A stretch of DNA of 64,000 nt from Bradyrhizobium sp. LHD-71. Lineage in GTDB: Bacteria > Pseudomonadota > Alphaproteobacteria > Rhizobiales > Xanthobacteraceae. The number at the start of each line of letters is the position of its first letter. The stretch's first letter is position 1. The stretch covers positions 62,001-126,000 of the forward strand of contig NZ_JAVIFX010000017.1 in assembly GCF_031157255.1 (NCBI RefSeq), written 5' to 3'. The notes below the pieces were generated by a model. That model was not told where the DNA came from. It worked only from the letters and a program-made list of their open reading frames with translations, and made no database searches. Below, piece after piece: positions 37,739 to 47,204 of the stretch. A program made the translations under genes and the position numbers.

Positions 37739-38650
37739 TCATTGTCTCAATTTCGGATCGAGTACGTCCCGCAGTGCGTCGCCCACGACATTGAAGGCGA
37801 GCACCACAAGGAAGATCGCCGTCGCCGGTATGGTGGCGACATGCGGAAAGTTGGTGAGGAACTTGCGGCCGTCAGCGGCCATGCTGCCGAGTTCGGCGGT
37901 GGGCGCCTGCGCGCCGAGGCCTAGGAACGAAAGACCCGCTCCGAGCAGAATGATCTGGCCAAGCTGCAGGGTCATGTAGATCAGGATGGTCGAGCCGCAG
38001 TTCAGCGCCAGGTAGCGCCCAATGAGCGCTGGGTCGCGGAGGCCCACCGCACGGCCGGCTTCCATGTATTCCTGCTGCATCACGACAGTCGCTGCACCGC
38101 GCGTGATGCGGGCGATCACCGGCACGGCAGCGATACTCAGCGCCAGAACGAGGCTCGGGAGACCGGGTTTGAGGACGGCTGCGATCGCCAGTCCGAACAG
38201 GATCGACGGGAACGACAAGAGTACGTCGACCAGGCGCATCAGCGGCGTCTCGAGCCGGCGATAGTAGGCGGCCAACAGGCCGACCACAGCGCCGACGGTG
38301 CCACCGCAGAGCACAGCGATCACGCCGATCGTCAATGTCGAACGCATGCCGAACAAAAGGCGTGCGACCATGTCGCGCCCCTGGTTGTCGGTGCCGAGCA
38401 GGTAGAAGACGCCGTCGCGGCCCACGGTCCACGGCTTCGTGAAACGTACGACGAGCTTGTTGGCGTAAGGATCGGCGGGCGTGATCCATGGCGCGAGGAT
38501 CGCGGCCAGCACGACCAGGATCAGGAAGGTGAGTGCAAGCAGCGCCGGGACGTCCCGCAGCAGGCGGCGCCAGATCGCGTTCTTGCGCCGGATCATGTCC
38601 AAGGCGATGGCATCGGCGTCCGGCGCCCGGTCGAGGATCGCATCACTCAT
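37739..38650 (-). CDS. ABC transporter permease (DppC-like)
   Basis: A 303-residue inner-membrane permease. The N-terminal soluble stretch is followed by six hydrophobic segments; YLLGTDNQGRDMVARLLFG is the DppC-type segment, and EAGRAVGLRDPALIGRYLAL holds the EAA loop that contacts the ATPase. It pairs with DppB. ATG 38650 overlaps the DppB stop codon (ATGA). Confidence 0.93.
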   Translation of the reverse strand: MSDAILDRAPDADAIALDMIRRKNAIWRRLLRDVPALLALTFLILVVLAAILAPWITPADPYANKLVVRFTKPWTVGRDGVFYLLGTDNQGRDMVARLLFGMRSTLTIGVIAVLCGGTVGAVVGLLAAYYRRLETPLMRLVDVLLSFPSILFGLAIAAVLKPGLPSLVLALSIAAVPVIARITRGAATVVMQQEYMEAGRAVGLRDPALIGRYLALNCGSTILIYMTLQLGQIILLGAGLSFLGLGAQAPTAELGSMAADGRKFLTNFPHVATIPATAIFLVVLAFNVVGDALRDVLDPKLRQ

Positions 38651-39585
38651 GAGCGCGCGATCCTTGGATCGAGATAGGCATAGAGCACGTCGACGACGAG
38701 GTTGACGGCAAGGAAGGCGACGGCAAGCATCAGGATGGCGCCCTGGGCCAGCGGGAAGTCAGTCGCGCTGATCGCGCCCACTGCCATGCGGCCGACACCG
38801 GGCCAGGCAAACATCGTCTCGGTCACCACGGCGCCGCCGAGCAGGAAACCGATCTGCAGGCCGATCAGGGTGACAACGGGAATGAGCGCGTTGCGCAGCG
38901 CGTGACGCATCACGACGCGCCATTCCGGCGCGCCCTTGGCACGCGCGGTGCGCACATAGTCGGCACCGAGCGTATCGAGCACCGATGTGCGGGTCATGCG
39001 CGCGACGGGCCCGATGAAGACAAGGCCTAGCGTAACGGCCGGGAGCACGATGTGACGCAGCCCTTCGAAGGTCCATATCGGACCGCCACGCCCCTGAAAG
39101 GGCAGCAGGCCGGCGCCGCCGACGTACTGGATCAGCAGCAAGCCGATCCAGAACACGGGCATCGACACGCCGGCGACGGAGACCGCCATGATCAGCCGGT
39201 CGAGCCACGTGCCGCGCTTGCGCGCGGCAAGCGTGCCGAGCGTGATGCCAGTCGGCACCGCCCAGACCAGGCACGCGAGCATCAACTCGACCGTCGGGCC
39301 GATCGTGCTGGCGATTTCCTCGATCACCGGCCGGTTGGAGATCATGGAGCGGCCGAGATCAAACTGCAGCACGCGTCCAAGATAGAGCGCGAACTGCAGC
39401 CACAGCGGCTGGTTCAGACCCATCTGCTCGCGGATCGCCTCGATCTCCGCCTGGCTCGCCGTCGGCCCCGCAAGCACGGTCGCCGGATCCGTCGGCACGA
39501 CCTGCAGCAGCAGGAAGCCGATCAGCAGCACGCCGAGCAGAACCGGCACAGAAATGATCAAACGATGGGCAATATGCCGCAACAC
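38647..39585 (-). CDS. ABC transporter permease (DppB-like)
   Basis: A 312-residue permease with six hydrophobic spans. The N-terminus RLIISVPVLLGVLLIGFLLL and LVVPTDPA-type segment LQVVPTDPATVLAGPTASQA are typical of DppB, and YVRTARAKGAPEWRVVMRHA is the EAA motif. First gene of the transporter operon (order dppB-dppC-dppA-amidohydrolase-dppD-dppF). The divergent MFS gene starts at 39912, so the operon promoter must lie in 39586-39911. Confidence 0.93.
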   Translation of the reverse strand: MLRHIAHRLIISVPVLLGVLLIGFLLLQVVPTDPATVLAGPTASQAEIEAIREQMGLNQPLWLQFALYLGRVLQFDLGRSMISNRPVIEEIASTIGPTVELMLACLVWAVPTGITLGTLAARKRGTWLDRLIMAVSVAGVSMPVFWIGLLLIQYVGGAGLLPFQGRGGPIWTFEGLRHIVLPAVTLGLVFIGPVARMTRTSVLDTLGADYVRTARAKGAPEWRVVMRHALRNALIPVVTLIGLQIGFLLGGAVVTETMFAWPGVGRMAVGAISATDFPLAQGAILMLAVAFLAVNLVVDVLYAYLDPRIARS

Positions 39586-39911
39586 ACGCGCGCCTTCCCT
39601 GCGTTGTGGTGAGGTTGAACCCTGCCTGGAAGATCTCTTTGCAGGAAACGTACCAGCGGCAAGGCGTTCAGCAACAGGTGATTTGCACGGAGAGAATTTG
39701 CAGTGCGTGGCCGTCCACAGTCAGTCTTTGCAAGGCATTGAGGTCGTCCCGCGGGGAACGGTGATCCCTTCAGCACATTTGTTCAAACAGTTAGACAGTT
39801 CTCTTCACGTACCTTCGTTGCGACATTCGGCACCGGCGGTGCCAGTGCGGGAGCAATCTCGCCGCTCATCTGTTAGGCCATCGGAGATGGGCCGGGTCAG
39901 AGAGGCTGGAG
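39586..39911. other. Divergent intergenic region between the ABC importer and MFS exporter
   Basis: 326 bases with no convincing gene. It contains two near repeats of ATTTGCA at 39681-39687 and 39699-39705, in the direction expected for the importer promoter. I see no clear -35/-10 pair on either strand. GAGAGGCTGG just before 39912 is the ribosome-binding site of the MFS gene. Confidence 0.4.
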
Positions 39912-41375
39912 ATGGTCGGACCGCACCGCCTTCCTTGCGAAACGCCGGAGGCGCACCAGCCGAGTGACGTGGAACCCGCAGATACACGATGGGTGCTGCC
40001 TGCCACCATCCTCGGCTCGAGCATGAGCTTCATCGACGGGTCGGTCGTGAACGTGGCGCTGCCGGAGATGCAGCGCAGTCTCGGGGCGAGCCTCGGCACC
40101 ATGCAATGGGTCATCAACGGCTATCTGCTGACACTGGCGAGCCTGATCCTGCTCGGCGGCTCCGCCGGCGACCGCTTCGGACGCAGGCGCCTGTTTATTG
40201 TCGGCCTCATCGGCTTTGCGCTGACCTCGCTGGCCTGCGCGCTCGCAACGTCGGCCGTCTGGCTGATCGTCGCCCGCCTTGCTCAGGGAGCGGCGGCGGC
40301 GTTGTTGACGCCGGCCAGCCTGGCGATCATCGGCGCGGCCTATCGTGGGGAAAAGCGCGGGTCGGCGATCGGCACATGGGCCGCTGCCGGCGCGCTCACC
40401 ACCGCGTTGGGTCCACCGCTGGGGGGATGGCTTGTCGATGCGGTCGGCTGGCGCTCGATCTTCTTCATCAACCTGCCGATTGCTGCAGCGGCGTTGCTGC
40501 TTGCGATGAAGCTACCGGCGGACTGTGAGCCAAAGAGTTCCGAACGGCTCGATCTGACGGGGTCGATGTTGGCCGTTCTGTCGCTCGGCTTGTTGAGCTA
40601 TGGCCTGATCGCACTGGGTGAGGGCATGTCGATCCGCGGTGCTGCTGCGATCGTTGCGACCGTGCCCGCGGCCTGGCTCTTCGTGCGAACAGAGGCGCGG
40701 GCGAGCCCGCCGTTGATGCCCTTGTCGCTGTTTCGCGATCCCGACTTCAGCGGAGCCAACGCGCTGACGGTCCTTCTCTACGCCGCCCTCAGCGGAGCGC
40801 TATTCCTGCTGCCTTTCATGCTCATTGAGGTACATGGCTACAGCGCGATGGCGGCGGGCGCTGCTTTCCTGCCTTTCTCGGTGATCATGGGCCTCGGCTC
40901 AAGCTGGTCGGGCGGCCTGGTCGAGCGCGTTGGATCGCGGCCACCGCTGGTGATCGGCCCGTTGGTAACCGCCGCAGGGTTCGCAATCCTCGGCTTCTCG
41001 GGCAACGACCCGAGCTATTGGAAAGGCTTTTTGCCGGGCTTGATCGTGGTTGGTGTCGGGATGACGATCGCCGTGGCGCCGTTGACCACCACCGTCTTCA
41101 ATTCGGCGCCGACCGATAAAAGCGGCACCGCGTCGGGCATCAACAACGCGGCGGCACGGACCGGGAGTATGATCGCCGTTGCCGCGCTGGGGCTTGCCGT
41201 CGGTGGAACGACCGGCGCCGACGCGGGTAGTGGCGGGTTGGCAAACGCCTACCGGGTGGTGATGTATGTCGCCGCTGTCGTGGCTGCGCTCAGCGCGCTC
41301 ACTGCGCTCGTGTGGATCAGGCCGGGGCAGGGCGCTCGATCGGCGTCGTCAAAGGAGTGTCCTAATAAGCGGTAG
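39912..41375 (+). CDS. MFS transporter, DHA2 family
   Basis: A 487-residue drug or metabolite exporter with about 14 spans. SSMSFIDGSVVNVALPEMQR is the helix-1 signature, GGSAGDRFGRRRLFIVGLI is motif A between helices 2 and 3, and GAALTTALGPPLGGWLVDAV-like AAGALTTALGPPLGGWLV is motif C. The stop codon TAG (41373-41375) lies inside the palindromic repeat starting at 41372. It is divergent from the ABC importer and convergent with the Bug gene at 41475. Confidence 0.88.
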   Translation: MVGPHRLPCETPEAHQPSDVEPADTRWVLPATILGSSMSFIDGSVVNVALPEMQRSLGASLGTMQWVINGYLLTLASLILLGGSAGDRFGRRRLFIVGLIGFALTSLACALATSAVWLIVARLAQGAAAALLTPASLAIIGAAYRGEKRGSAIGTWAAAGALTTALGPPLGGWLVDAVGWRSIFFINLPIAAAALLLAMKLPADCEPKSSERLDLTGSMLAVLSLGLLSYGLIALGEGMSIRGAAAIVATVPAAWLFVRTEARASPPLMPLSLFRDPDFSGANALTVLLYAALSGALFLLPFMLIEVHGYSAMAAGAAFLPFSVIMGLGSSWSGGLVERVGSRPPLVIGPLVTAAGFAILGFSGNDPSYWKGFLPGLIVVGVGMTIAVAPLTTTVFNSAPTDKSGTASGINNAAARTGSMIAVAALGLAVGGTTGADAGSGGLANAYRVVMYVAAVVAALSALTALVWIRPGQGARSASSKECPNKR

Positions 41376-41451
41376 CCCGCATGAGCGTAGCGACATGCGG
41401 GACCAGTGCCGAAACCTGACACCCGGATGTCGCTTCGCTCATCCGGGCTAC
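41372..41451. repeat. BIME-like palindromic repeat: two inverted REP units
   Basis: Arms 41372-41401 and 41422-41451 are inverted copies matching at 27 of 30 positions, with a 20-base spacer. Each arm is itself a hairpin: CCCGCATG/CATGCGGG in the left and CCCGGATG/CATCCGGG in the right. The left arm carries the MFS stop codon. It separates two convergent genes, the usual place for such elements. Confidence 0.8.
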
Positions 41452-41474
41452 GTTGTTGCGGCTGGATCGCAGGG

Positions 41475-42473
41475 TCAATCGACCCGTGCGCCGGACTTCT
41501 CGACGAGAGGCTTGAATTTCGCGATTTCGCTCTCGATGAAACCGGGAAGCTCCTTGGGCCCGATATCGGCAAGTGAGATCGAGTCGTTGCTGTCGAAATA
41601 GGCGACGACGGCGGGATCCTTGAGCGCGTCGCGGAAGGCGCTGCCGAGCTTTTCCGTGACGTCTGCCGGTGCATTGGCGGGCAGCACGATGGCGGACCAA
41701 GCGGTCACCTGCACTTGTGGCCAGCCTTGCTCGACGAATGTTGGAATGTTCGCCGCATTCTTCAGGCGCTGTGCCGAGGTGATGCCGAGTGGCCGCAGCT
41801 TGCCGGCTTCGATATGCGACCGCACCACCGACGGATACTCGAAGCTGACGTCGATGTTACCCCCGAGCAGGTCGGCCATCTGCGATCCGCCGGTTTTGTA
41901 GGGGATGTGCGTCATCTTGAAATCAGCCGCGAGCTGCAGCAGTTCGCCCGTCAGGTGCTGGGTCGTTCCCGCACCCGAAGTGCCGAAGTTGATCTTCTCC
42001 GGATTTGCCTTCGCGTAATCGACGAACTCCTTCAGCGTCTTGAACTTGCTGCTTGCGTTCACGACCATGATGAGCGGCGAGCCGGACATCGCGTTCACGG
42101 GCGTAAAGGATTTGAGCGGCGAATAGGAAAGCTTCGGATACAGCGAGGGATTGATGGCCATCGGCCCCGACGATGCGTAGAGGAAGGTGTAGCCATCCGG
42201 CTTGGCGTTCATCGCGTATTCGGTGCCGACGATGCCGGCCGCGCCCGGCTTGTTCTCGATGATTACCGACTGCCCGATCTTGTCACCAAGCGCCTTGGCA
42301 ACCACGCGCGCGCTGTTGTCCGTGACCGTGCCAGGACCGAAGGGCACCACCCAGGTGATCGGCCGGTCCGGATAGGTTTGGGCATGAGCCGGAGCGGCCG
42401 CCATCCCCGTTCCAATTCCCGTCGCGATCAGGCCAACCGCGGCCAAGGCGGCGCGCGTCAGTTTGCGGGTCAT
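41475..42473 (-). CDS. Bug-family (TctC-like) tripartite tricarboxylate transporter binding protein
   Basis: A 332-residue periplasmic solute-binding protein. After a signal peptide (ATGIGTGMAAAPAHAQ) comes YPDRPITWVVPFGPGTVTDN, the Bug N-terminal strand and loop, then IIENKPGAAGIVGTEYAM, NFGTSGAGTTQHLTGELLQL and GLRPLGITSAQRLK-like IEAGKLRPLGITSAQRL. Bug proteins hand small carboxylates to TctAB permeases, which are not in the window, so it is an orphan. ATG 42473 has AAGGAG 12 bases upstream. It lies next to a tandem pair of similar genes and the esterase cluster. Confidence 0.9.
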   Translation of the reverse strand: MTRKLTRAALAAVGLIATGIGTGMAAAPAHAQTYPDRPITWVVPFGPGTVTDNSARVVAKALGDKIGQSVIIENKPGAAGIVGTEYAMNAKPDGYTFLYASSGPMAINPSLYPKLSYSPLKSFTPVNAMSGSPLIMVVNASSKFKTLKEFVDYAKANPEKINFGTSGAGTTQHLTGELLQLAADFKMTHIPYKTGGSQMADLLGGNIDVSFEYPSVVRSHIEAGKLRPLGITSAQRLKNAANIPTFVEQGWPQVQVTAWSAIVLPANAPADVTEKLGSAFRDALKDPAVVAYFDSNDSISLADIGPKELPGFIESEIAKFKPLVEKSGARVD

Positions 42474-42705
42474 TTTCTTCTTCTTCTCCTTGTTCTTCTT
42501 GTTGCACACGGCCCCATTTGGTCCGTGGGCGCTGATTGGCGCGAACGAAGGCGCGCGTCAATGGAGATGCCGCCGCCTGGCGCGCAGCAAGGCGAATCCG
42601 CTGGTTCCGTCACCGTGGACGGGCCTGGATGTCGGTGAGAGCCACGAAGGCCGGACGCGCCGCAACCGACGCGTGCGTCAAGACGCCCGACCAACGTAAG
42701 GCAGA

Positions 42706-43680
42706 CTATTCGACTGTGGCTCCGGACTGCTCGACCAGCGCCTTCATCTTTGCCGCCTCGGTCGCGAGAAATGCGGGAAATTTGTCGCTTCCAATATCAA
42801 GCACGAGCGAGTCGCCGACGCTGTAGTACTCCGTCATCGTCGAAGTTTTCAGCGCTTCGGCGAGCGCGGCATCGAGTTTCCGGACGATCGGCGACGGAGT
42901 GCCGGCGGGCACGAGGAACACACCCCATGCTGCGATCTTCATGTCCGGGTAGCCAAGCTCTGCGAAGGTCGGGACGTTCGGAAAGTTCTTCATCCGCTCG
43001 TCGCTCGCAGTCGCGACAGCAAGGACCTTGCCCGTTGCGATGTGGTCTCTCATGCCACTCGGGAATTCGAAGCCGATATCAAGCACGCCGGACAGCAAGT
43101 CGGCCTGCAGCGACGGACTGAGCCTGTAGGGCACGTGCGTCATCTTGATGCCGGTCAACTGCTGCAGCAACTCGCCCGCCAGATGTCCGGGGGAGCCGTT
43201 TCCAATGGAGCCATAGTTGATCGCGTTCGGATGCTTCTTCGCGTAATCGATGAACTCAGGCAGCGTCTTGTAGGGCTTCGATGAATTGAACACCATCATG
43301 TACGGGTTCGATGCGCCAGCGCGAATGGCGGTAAACGAGGTCGCGGGATCGAAGGAAAGCTTCTTGTAGAGCCAGGGAAAGATCGCCATCGCTCCGGACG
43401 AACTGAAGATCATGGTGTAGCCGTCCGGCTTTGCGAGCGCGGCGAGCTCCATGCCGAGGATACTGCCCGCGCCAGGTTTGTTGTCGACCACCACTGTTTG
43501 CCCGAGTTTCTCCGACAGCAGGCGCGCGATCAGCCGTGAACTCGTGTCGGGATTGCCACCGGCCGAGAACGGCACGATCAACGTGATGGGCCGGTTGGGG
43601 TAATCGTCCGCGGCGAATGCGTGTGGTGTTGCCGCAAGGAGTGCAATGGCTGCGGCAACGACGGCAATCCAGATCCTCAT
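42706..43680 (-). CDS. Bug-family binding protein, tandem duplicate A
   Basis: A 324-residue exported protein: YPNRPITLIVPFSAGGNPDT, VVDNKPGAGSILGMELAA, NYGSIGNGSPGHLAGELLQQ and MTHVPYRLSPSLQADLLSGV. It is closely similar over its whole length to the next gene on the same strand (43720-44688), by eye roughly two thirds identical, pointing to a local duplication. Genes are 39 bases apart. GGGAG precedes ATG 43680. Probable ligand: a small carboxylate or aromatic acid, inferred from the catabolic neighbours. Confidence 0.9.
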   Translation of the reverse strand: MRIWIAVVAAAIALLAATPHAFAADDYPNRPITLIVPFSAGGNPDTSSRLIARLLSEKLGQTVVVDNKPGAGSILGMELAALAKPDGYTMIFSSSGAMAIFPWLYKKLSFDPATSFTAIRAGASNPYMMVFNSSKPYKTLPEFIDYAKKHPNAINYGSIGNGSPGHLAGELLQQLTGIKMTHVPYRLSPSLQADLLSGVLDIGFEFPSGMRDHIATGKVLAVATASDERMKNFPNVPTFAELGYPDMKIAAWGVFLVPAGTPSPIVRKLDAALAEALKTSTMTEYYSVGDSLVLDIGSDKFPAFLATEAAKMKALVEQSGATVE

Positions 43681-43719
43681 GTGCGGCTCCCGGATTCATA
43701 TTCAAGCGTACGGGGATCG

Positions 43720-44688
43720 TCAGTCTGCTGTCGCGCCGGAGCGTTCGACGAGCATCTTCAGCCGGGCCGTCTCCTTTGCGAGGAAGTCCGGAAACTGCTT
43801 GTGATCGACGTCGAGCACGACCGAGTCGCCGATGGCGTAGTAGTCGGTCATGACCGGGCCTCGGATCGTTTCGGCGATCGCCGCATCAAGCTTTTCGACG
43901 ATCGGTAGCGGCGTGCCGGCGGGCACCAGCAATGATGACCATGCCGCGATTTTCATGTCCGGATAGCCGAGCTCGGCGAAGGTCGGCACACTCGGAAAAT
44001 TCTTCATGCGCGCGTCGCTCGCCATCGCGATCGCGGCCAGTTTTCCGGACTCGATGTGCGCCTTGACGCCGCTTGGAAATTCGAAGCCGACATCCAGCAC
44101 ACCCGACAACAGATCGCCAATCTGCGTGGCGCTGACCTTGTAGGGTACGTGCGTCATCTTGATGCCGGTCAACTGCTGCAGCAGTTCGCCGCCAAGATGT
44201 CCGCTGGAGCCATTGCCCACAGAGCCGTAGTTGATCGTGTTCGGGTGCTTCTTGGCGTAATCGATGAATTCGGCCAGCGTCTTGTACGGCTTGGCGGGAT
44301 TGAACACCATGACATATGGGTTCGAGGCGGCCGCGCGGATCGCAATGAACGATTTCGCCGGATCGAAGGAAAGGTTCTTGTAGAGCGAGGTGAACGTCGC
44401 CATCGGCCCCGACGAGCCGAAGATCAGCGTATAGCCGTCCGGTTTTGCCGCGGCGCCGATCTCCATGCCGAGGATGCCGCCGGCGCCCGGCTTGTTGTCG
44501 ATCACCACGGTCTGGCCGAGCTTCTGCGACAGCACGCGCGTGAACGGGCGCATGCTGTTGTCTGCGGCGCTGCCCGGCGAGAACGGAACGATCATGGTAA
44601 TCGGACGGTTCGGATAGTCATCCAACGCGCGCGCGTCGACGACAAGCGCTGCGTAGATCGCGATAACGATAAGGCTTCGGATGTTCAT
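43720..44688 (-). CDS. Bug-family binding protein, tandem duplicate B
   Basis: A 322-residue paralogue of the preceding protein: YPNRPITMIVPFSPGSAADN, VIDNKPGAGGILGMEIGA, NYGSVGNGSSGHLGGELLQQ and MTHVPYKVSATQIGDLLSGV. Differences concentrate in the loop after PFSPG and in segment SATQIG, positions that often contact ligand in Bug proteins, so the two copies may bind different molecules. GGGGGAA lies upstream of ATG 44688. Directly downstream of the carboxylesterase gene in the same direction. Confidence 0.9.
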   Translation of the reverse strand: MNIRSLIVIAIYAALVVDARALDDYPNRPITMIVPFSPGSAADNSMRPFTRVLSQKLGQTVVIDNKPGAGGILGMEIGAAAKPDGYTLIFGSSGPMATFTSLYKNLSFDPAKSFIAIRAAASNPYVMVFNPAKPYKTLAEFIDYAKKHPNTINYGSVGNGSSGHLGGELLQQLTGIKMTHVPYKVSATQIGDLLSGVLDVGFEFPSGVKAHIESGKLAAIAMASDARMKNFPSVPTFAELGYPDMKIAAWSSLLVPAGTPLPIVEKLDAAIAETIRGPVMTDYYAIGDSVVLDVDHKQFPDFLAKETARLKMLVERSGATAD

Positions 44689-44744
44689 TTCTGGCGTTCC
44701 CCCGTTTCTTGTCGTTGTCAGCTCATCGATACGTGATCGCTGCG

Positions 44745-46244
44745 TCAGCCTGGCGAGGCGAAGTAGGCGTCGAGAAAGTCGAGGTAAGGTGTGCGCCAGC
44801 CCTGACCCACGCGGATCTCGTCATCGAGCTCGAGGTAGCGCTCGTCGGCGTCATTGACCGGCCAGTGCGGCAGGTCGCCGCCGTTCGGGTTGCCGGTGCC
44901 GGCGAAGCGGACCCAGGCATCCTGGATCGTTTCCGCCAGTTGTTCGTCGACCGCGTCATAAGGGGCGGCATCGAGCTTTGAGGCGGCAGCAAGCGAAGCG
45001 AACACGTACGGCACGTCGTCGCCGTGGTTGGGCGGGCCGCAGCCCGGTCGCTGCCGCCTGAGCAGATAGCGATAGACCGGCGCGCCCTTTGCGGTCAGAC
45101 CACGCGCGACACCGCGCGCGCCGTCGTTGAACTGGGTATCGGCGAACATCGCCGCGACGATGACGCGTGCATCTTGCGTGGTGTTGCCAACGTAAAGCTC
45201 TCTCGCGCGTTGCGCCGAGCGGCCAAAGCTCTCGTCGATCAGTCGGTCCAACGCCTCGGAGCTTGTGACATCCCATGCAGCCGTCAGCTTGCGACCTTCG
45301 TCCGCATTCGTTCCGACGATCGAGGGCAGGGGAAGGATGTCGCCGCGGCCATAGGCGTCTCGTTCGTCGCTTCGGATCACCCATCCGTCGCGAATCGGGC
45401 GCAGCACACGCGGCGTCGTCAGGCCGCGCTGCTTCGGGACCAGCAGCGGCGTTTTCGCCAGGATTTCCTCGCTCGACATGCGGCGGAGCGCGGTGATGTC
45501 CTCACCGAGCTTCCGTCCGGCGGCTTCCGCTTCCTGCAGAGTCGCGAGCGGACGGAACGCGCCGGGACTTTGCTGGATCGTCTGTTGAAACAGCCCGCGG
45601 GAAAGCCCGGAGGTCAGAAGCAGCGAGATCAACGCTCCTCCGGCGGAGACGCCGAAGAGCGTCACTCGGTTCGGGTCGCCGCCGAATGCATCGATGTTGC
45701 GCTTGATCCAGGCCATTGCCGCCAGCGTGTCGAGCAGGCCGTAGTTTCCCGAGCTGCCGTGCTCCGATTCCGCGGTGAGCGCGGAATGCGCCAGGAAGCC
45801 GAGCACGCCGATCCGATAGTTGATCGAGACGACGACGACGCCCTTGCGCGCAAAACGCTCTCCATCGCAGCGTGGGTCCGAGGCGCTGCCGGCGACAAAG
45901 CTGCCGCCGTAGAGCCAGACCATCACGGGTAGCTTGTTCGACGTCCGTCGCGCCGGGGTCCAGACGTTGAGCGTCAGGCAATTTTCGTCCATCCGTTCGG
46001 CGCGCGTGCGCGTGGTGGGCGCCTGTGGCGGGTCGGCGCCGAACGTTTGCGCCGAGCGAACGCCTTTCCAGCTGGCAGCGGGCTGCGGTGGCCGCCAGCG
46101 CAGGTCGCCCGTGGGCGGCGCGGCATAGGGGATTCCCCTGAAGGAGATCACGTCGTCACCTGAGCCGCACAGGAGACCGGTTTCGACTGCAGCGATTCTA
46201 AGATCGTGCCTGTTCGGACGTTCGGCGGGCACTGGCTTGTCCAT
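44745..46244 (-). CDS. Type B carboxylesterase
   Basis: A 499-residue alpha/beta hydrolase of the carboxylesterase/acetylcholinesterase family. FRGIPYAAPPTGDLRWRPPQ is the family start, ENCLTLNVWTPARR the signature 2, and TLFGVSAGGALISLLL holds the nucleophile in GxSxG. A distal His in GPPNHGDDVPYVFA is the probable triad member. No signal peptide, so cytosolic. ATG 46244 has GGGAG just upstream. It is divergent from the IclR gene (77 bases) and likely cuts an ester entering the pathway encoded nearby, e.g. an aromatic ester; that is inference. Confidence 0.92.
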   Translation of the reverse strand: MDKPVPAERPNRHDLRIAAVETGLLCGSGDDVISFRGIPYAAPPTGDLRWRPPQPAASWKGVRSAQTFGADPPQAPTTRTRAERMDENCLTLNVWTPARRTSNKLPVMVWLYGGSFVAGSASDPRCDGERFARKGVVVVSINYRIGVLGFLAHSALTAESEHGSSGNYGLLDTLAAMAWIKRNIDAFGGDPNRVTLFGVSAGGALISLLLTSGLSRGLFQQTIQQSPGAFRPLATLQEAEAAGRKLGEDITALRRMSSEEILAKTPLLVPKQRGLTTPRVLRPIRDGWVIRSDERDAYGRGDILPLPSIVGTNADEGRKLTAAWDVTSSEALDRLIDESFGRSAQRARELYVGNTTQDARVIVAAMFADTQFNDGARGVARGLTAKGAPVYRYLLRRQRPGCGPPNHGDDVPYVFASLAAASKLDAAPYDAVDEQLAETIQDAWVRFAGTGNPNGGDLPHWPVNDADERYLELDDEIRVGQGWRTPYLDFLDAYFASPG

Positions 46245-46320
46245 GCACTTCTCCCTATAAGAGCAGCAGGGCGGACCGACGCGCTGGCGTCGCGTCCATC
46301 GCGCGTCGAGGAGCTGAAAT

Positions 46321-47175
46321 TTGGTTGGACGACCCCGGCAACAGAAACCGTCGAGCACGCTTTCGCGCCGCCAGGGACTCGATGCAAAAAGGCAGGAGGT
46401 CCACCAGCAGTCGGCGCTGGGGCGCGGTCTGCTGATCCTTCGGGCCTTCGAGATCGGCGATCCGCCGCTCGGCAATGCCACGCTCGCCGAACGCACCGGC
46501 CTTGCGAAGGCAACGGTCTCGCGCCTCACGCAGACCTTGCTGGAGCTCGGCTACCTGCAGTACCGCGGCGAGATCGGCAAATACGAGCTCGCGCCGAGCG
46601 TGCTCGGACTGTGCCATTCCTATCTCGGCAACATGCCGGTGCCGGCGGTGGCGCGGCCGGCGATGCTCGAGCTTGCGCGGGAGGGCCAGGTTAATGTCGG
46701 TCTTGCCATCCAGGATGGACTGAGCATGGTCTATGTCGAATCGGCGCTTGGCGAGCCGATGAGCGGCCGGCAGCGCGTGGGCCTGAGCGTGCCGATTCAT
46801 GTCAGCGCGATCGGGCTTGCCTGCATCGGTGGCATGACGGCGGAGCAGCGCGAAGCGCTGTCGCGGCAGCTCTTCCAGGCGTCGACGCCGGAGGAGTGGC
46901 GTATGATCTCGGCCAGGATCGACGAGGCCACCGCCCAGGTGCACACGCGCGGATTCTATCTCGGCCTCGGTACGCTGAGCCCAAACACGAACATGCTGGG
47001 TGTGCCTTTTTTCTATGAGCCGTCCGGTGTGATGATGGCGTTCAACTGCGGCGGCTCGTCGCCGGTGCAGACGGCGGAGAAGCTCAGCGGTCTCGGTCCC
47101 AAACTGATCGACCTTGTCGTGCGCGTGCGAGGCGAGCTCGGCACGATGTCTGCGCCCTATACAGTGCGGCGTTGA
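46321..47175 (+). CDS. IclR-family transcriptional regulator
   Basis: A 284-residue regulator. The winged helix is ALGRGLLILRAFEIGDPPLG followed by ATLAERTGLAKATVSRLTQT; the effector domain follows with GNMPVPAVARPAMLELARE and GQVNVGLAIQDGLSMVYVES. C-terminal GVPFFYEPSGVMMAFNCGGS is typical. TTG 46321 is a plausible start because GAGGAG at 46308-46313 is well placed. IclR proteins commonly control aromatic-acid catabolism by binding a pathway intermediate, which suits the esterase gene opposite and the Rieske operon nearby. Confidence 0.88.
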   Translation: MVGRPRQQKPSSTLSRRQGLDAKRQEVHQQSALGRGLLILRAFEIGDPPLGNATLAERTGLAKATVSRLTQTLLELGYLQYRGEIGKYELAPSVLGLCHSYLGNMPVPAVARPAMLELAREGQVNVGLAIQDGLSMVYVESALGEPMSGRQRVGLSVPIHVSAIGLACIGGMTAEQREALSRQLFQASTPEEWRMISARIDEATAQVHTRGFYLGLGTLSPNTNMLGVPFFYEPSGVMMAFNCGGSSPVQTAEKLSGLGPKLIDLVVRVRGELGTMSAPYTVRR

Positions 47176-47204
47176 CGAGCCGTCCCTGCGAGGAAGGCCG
47201 TTTG

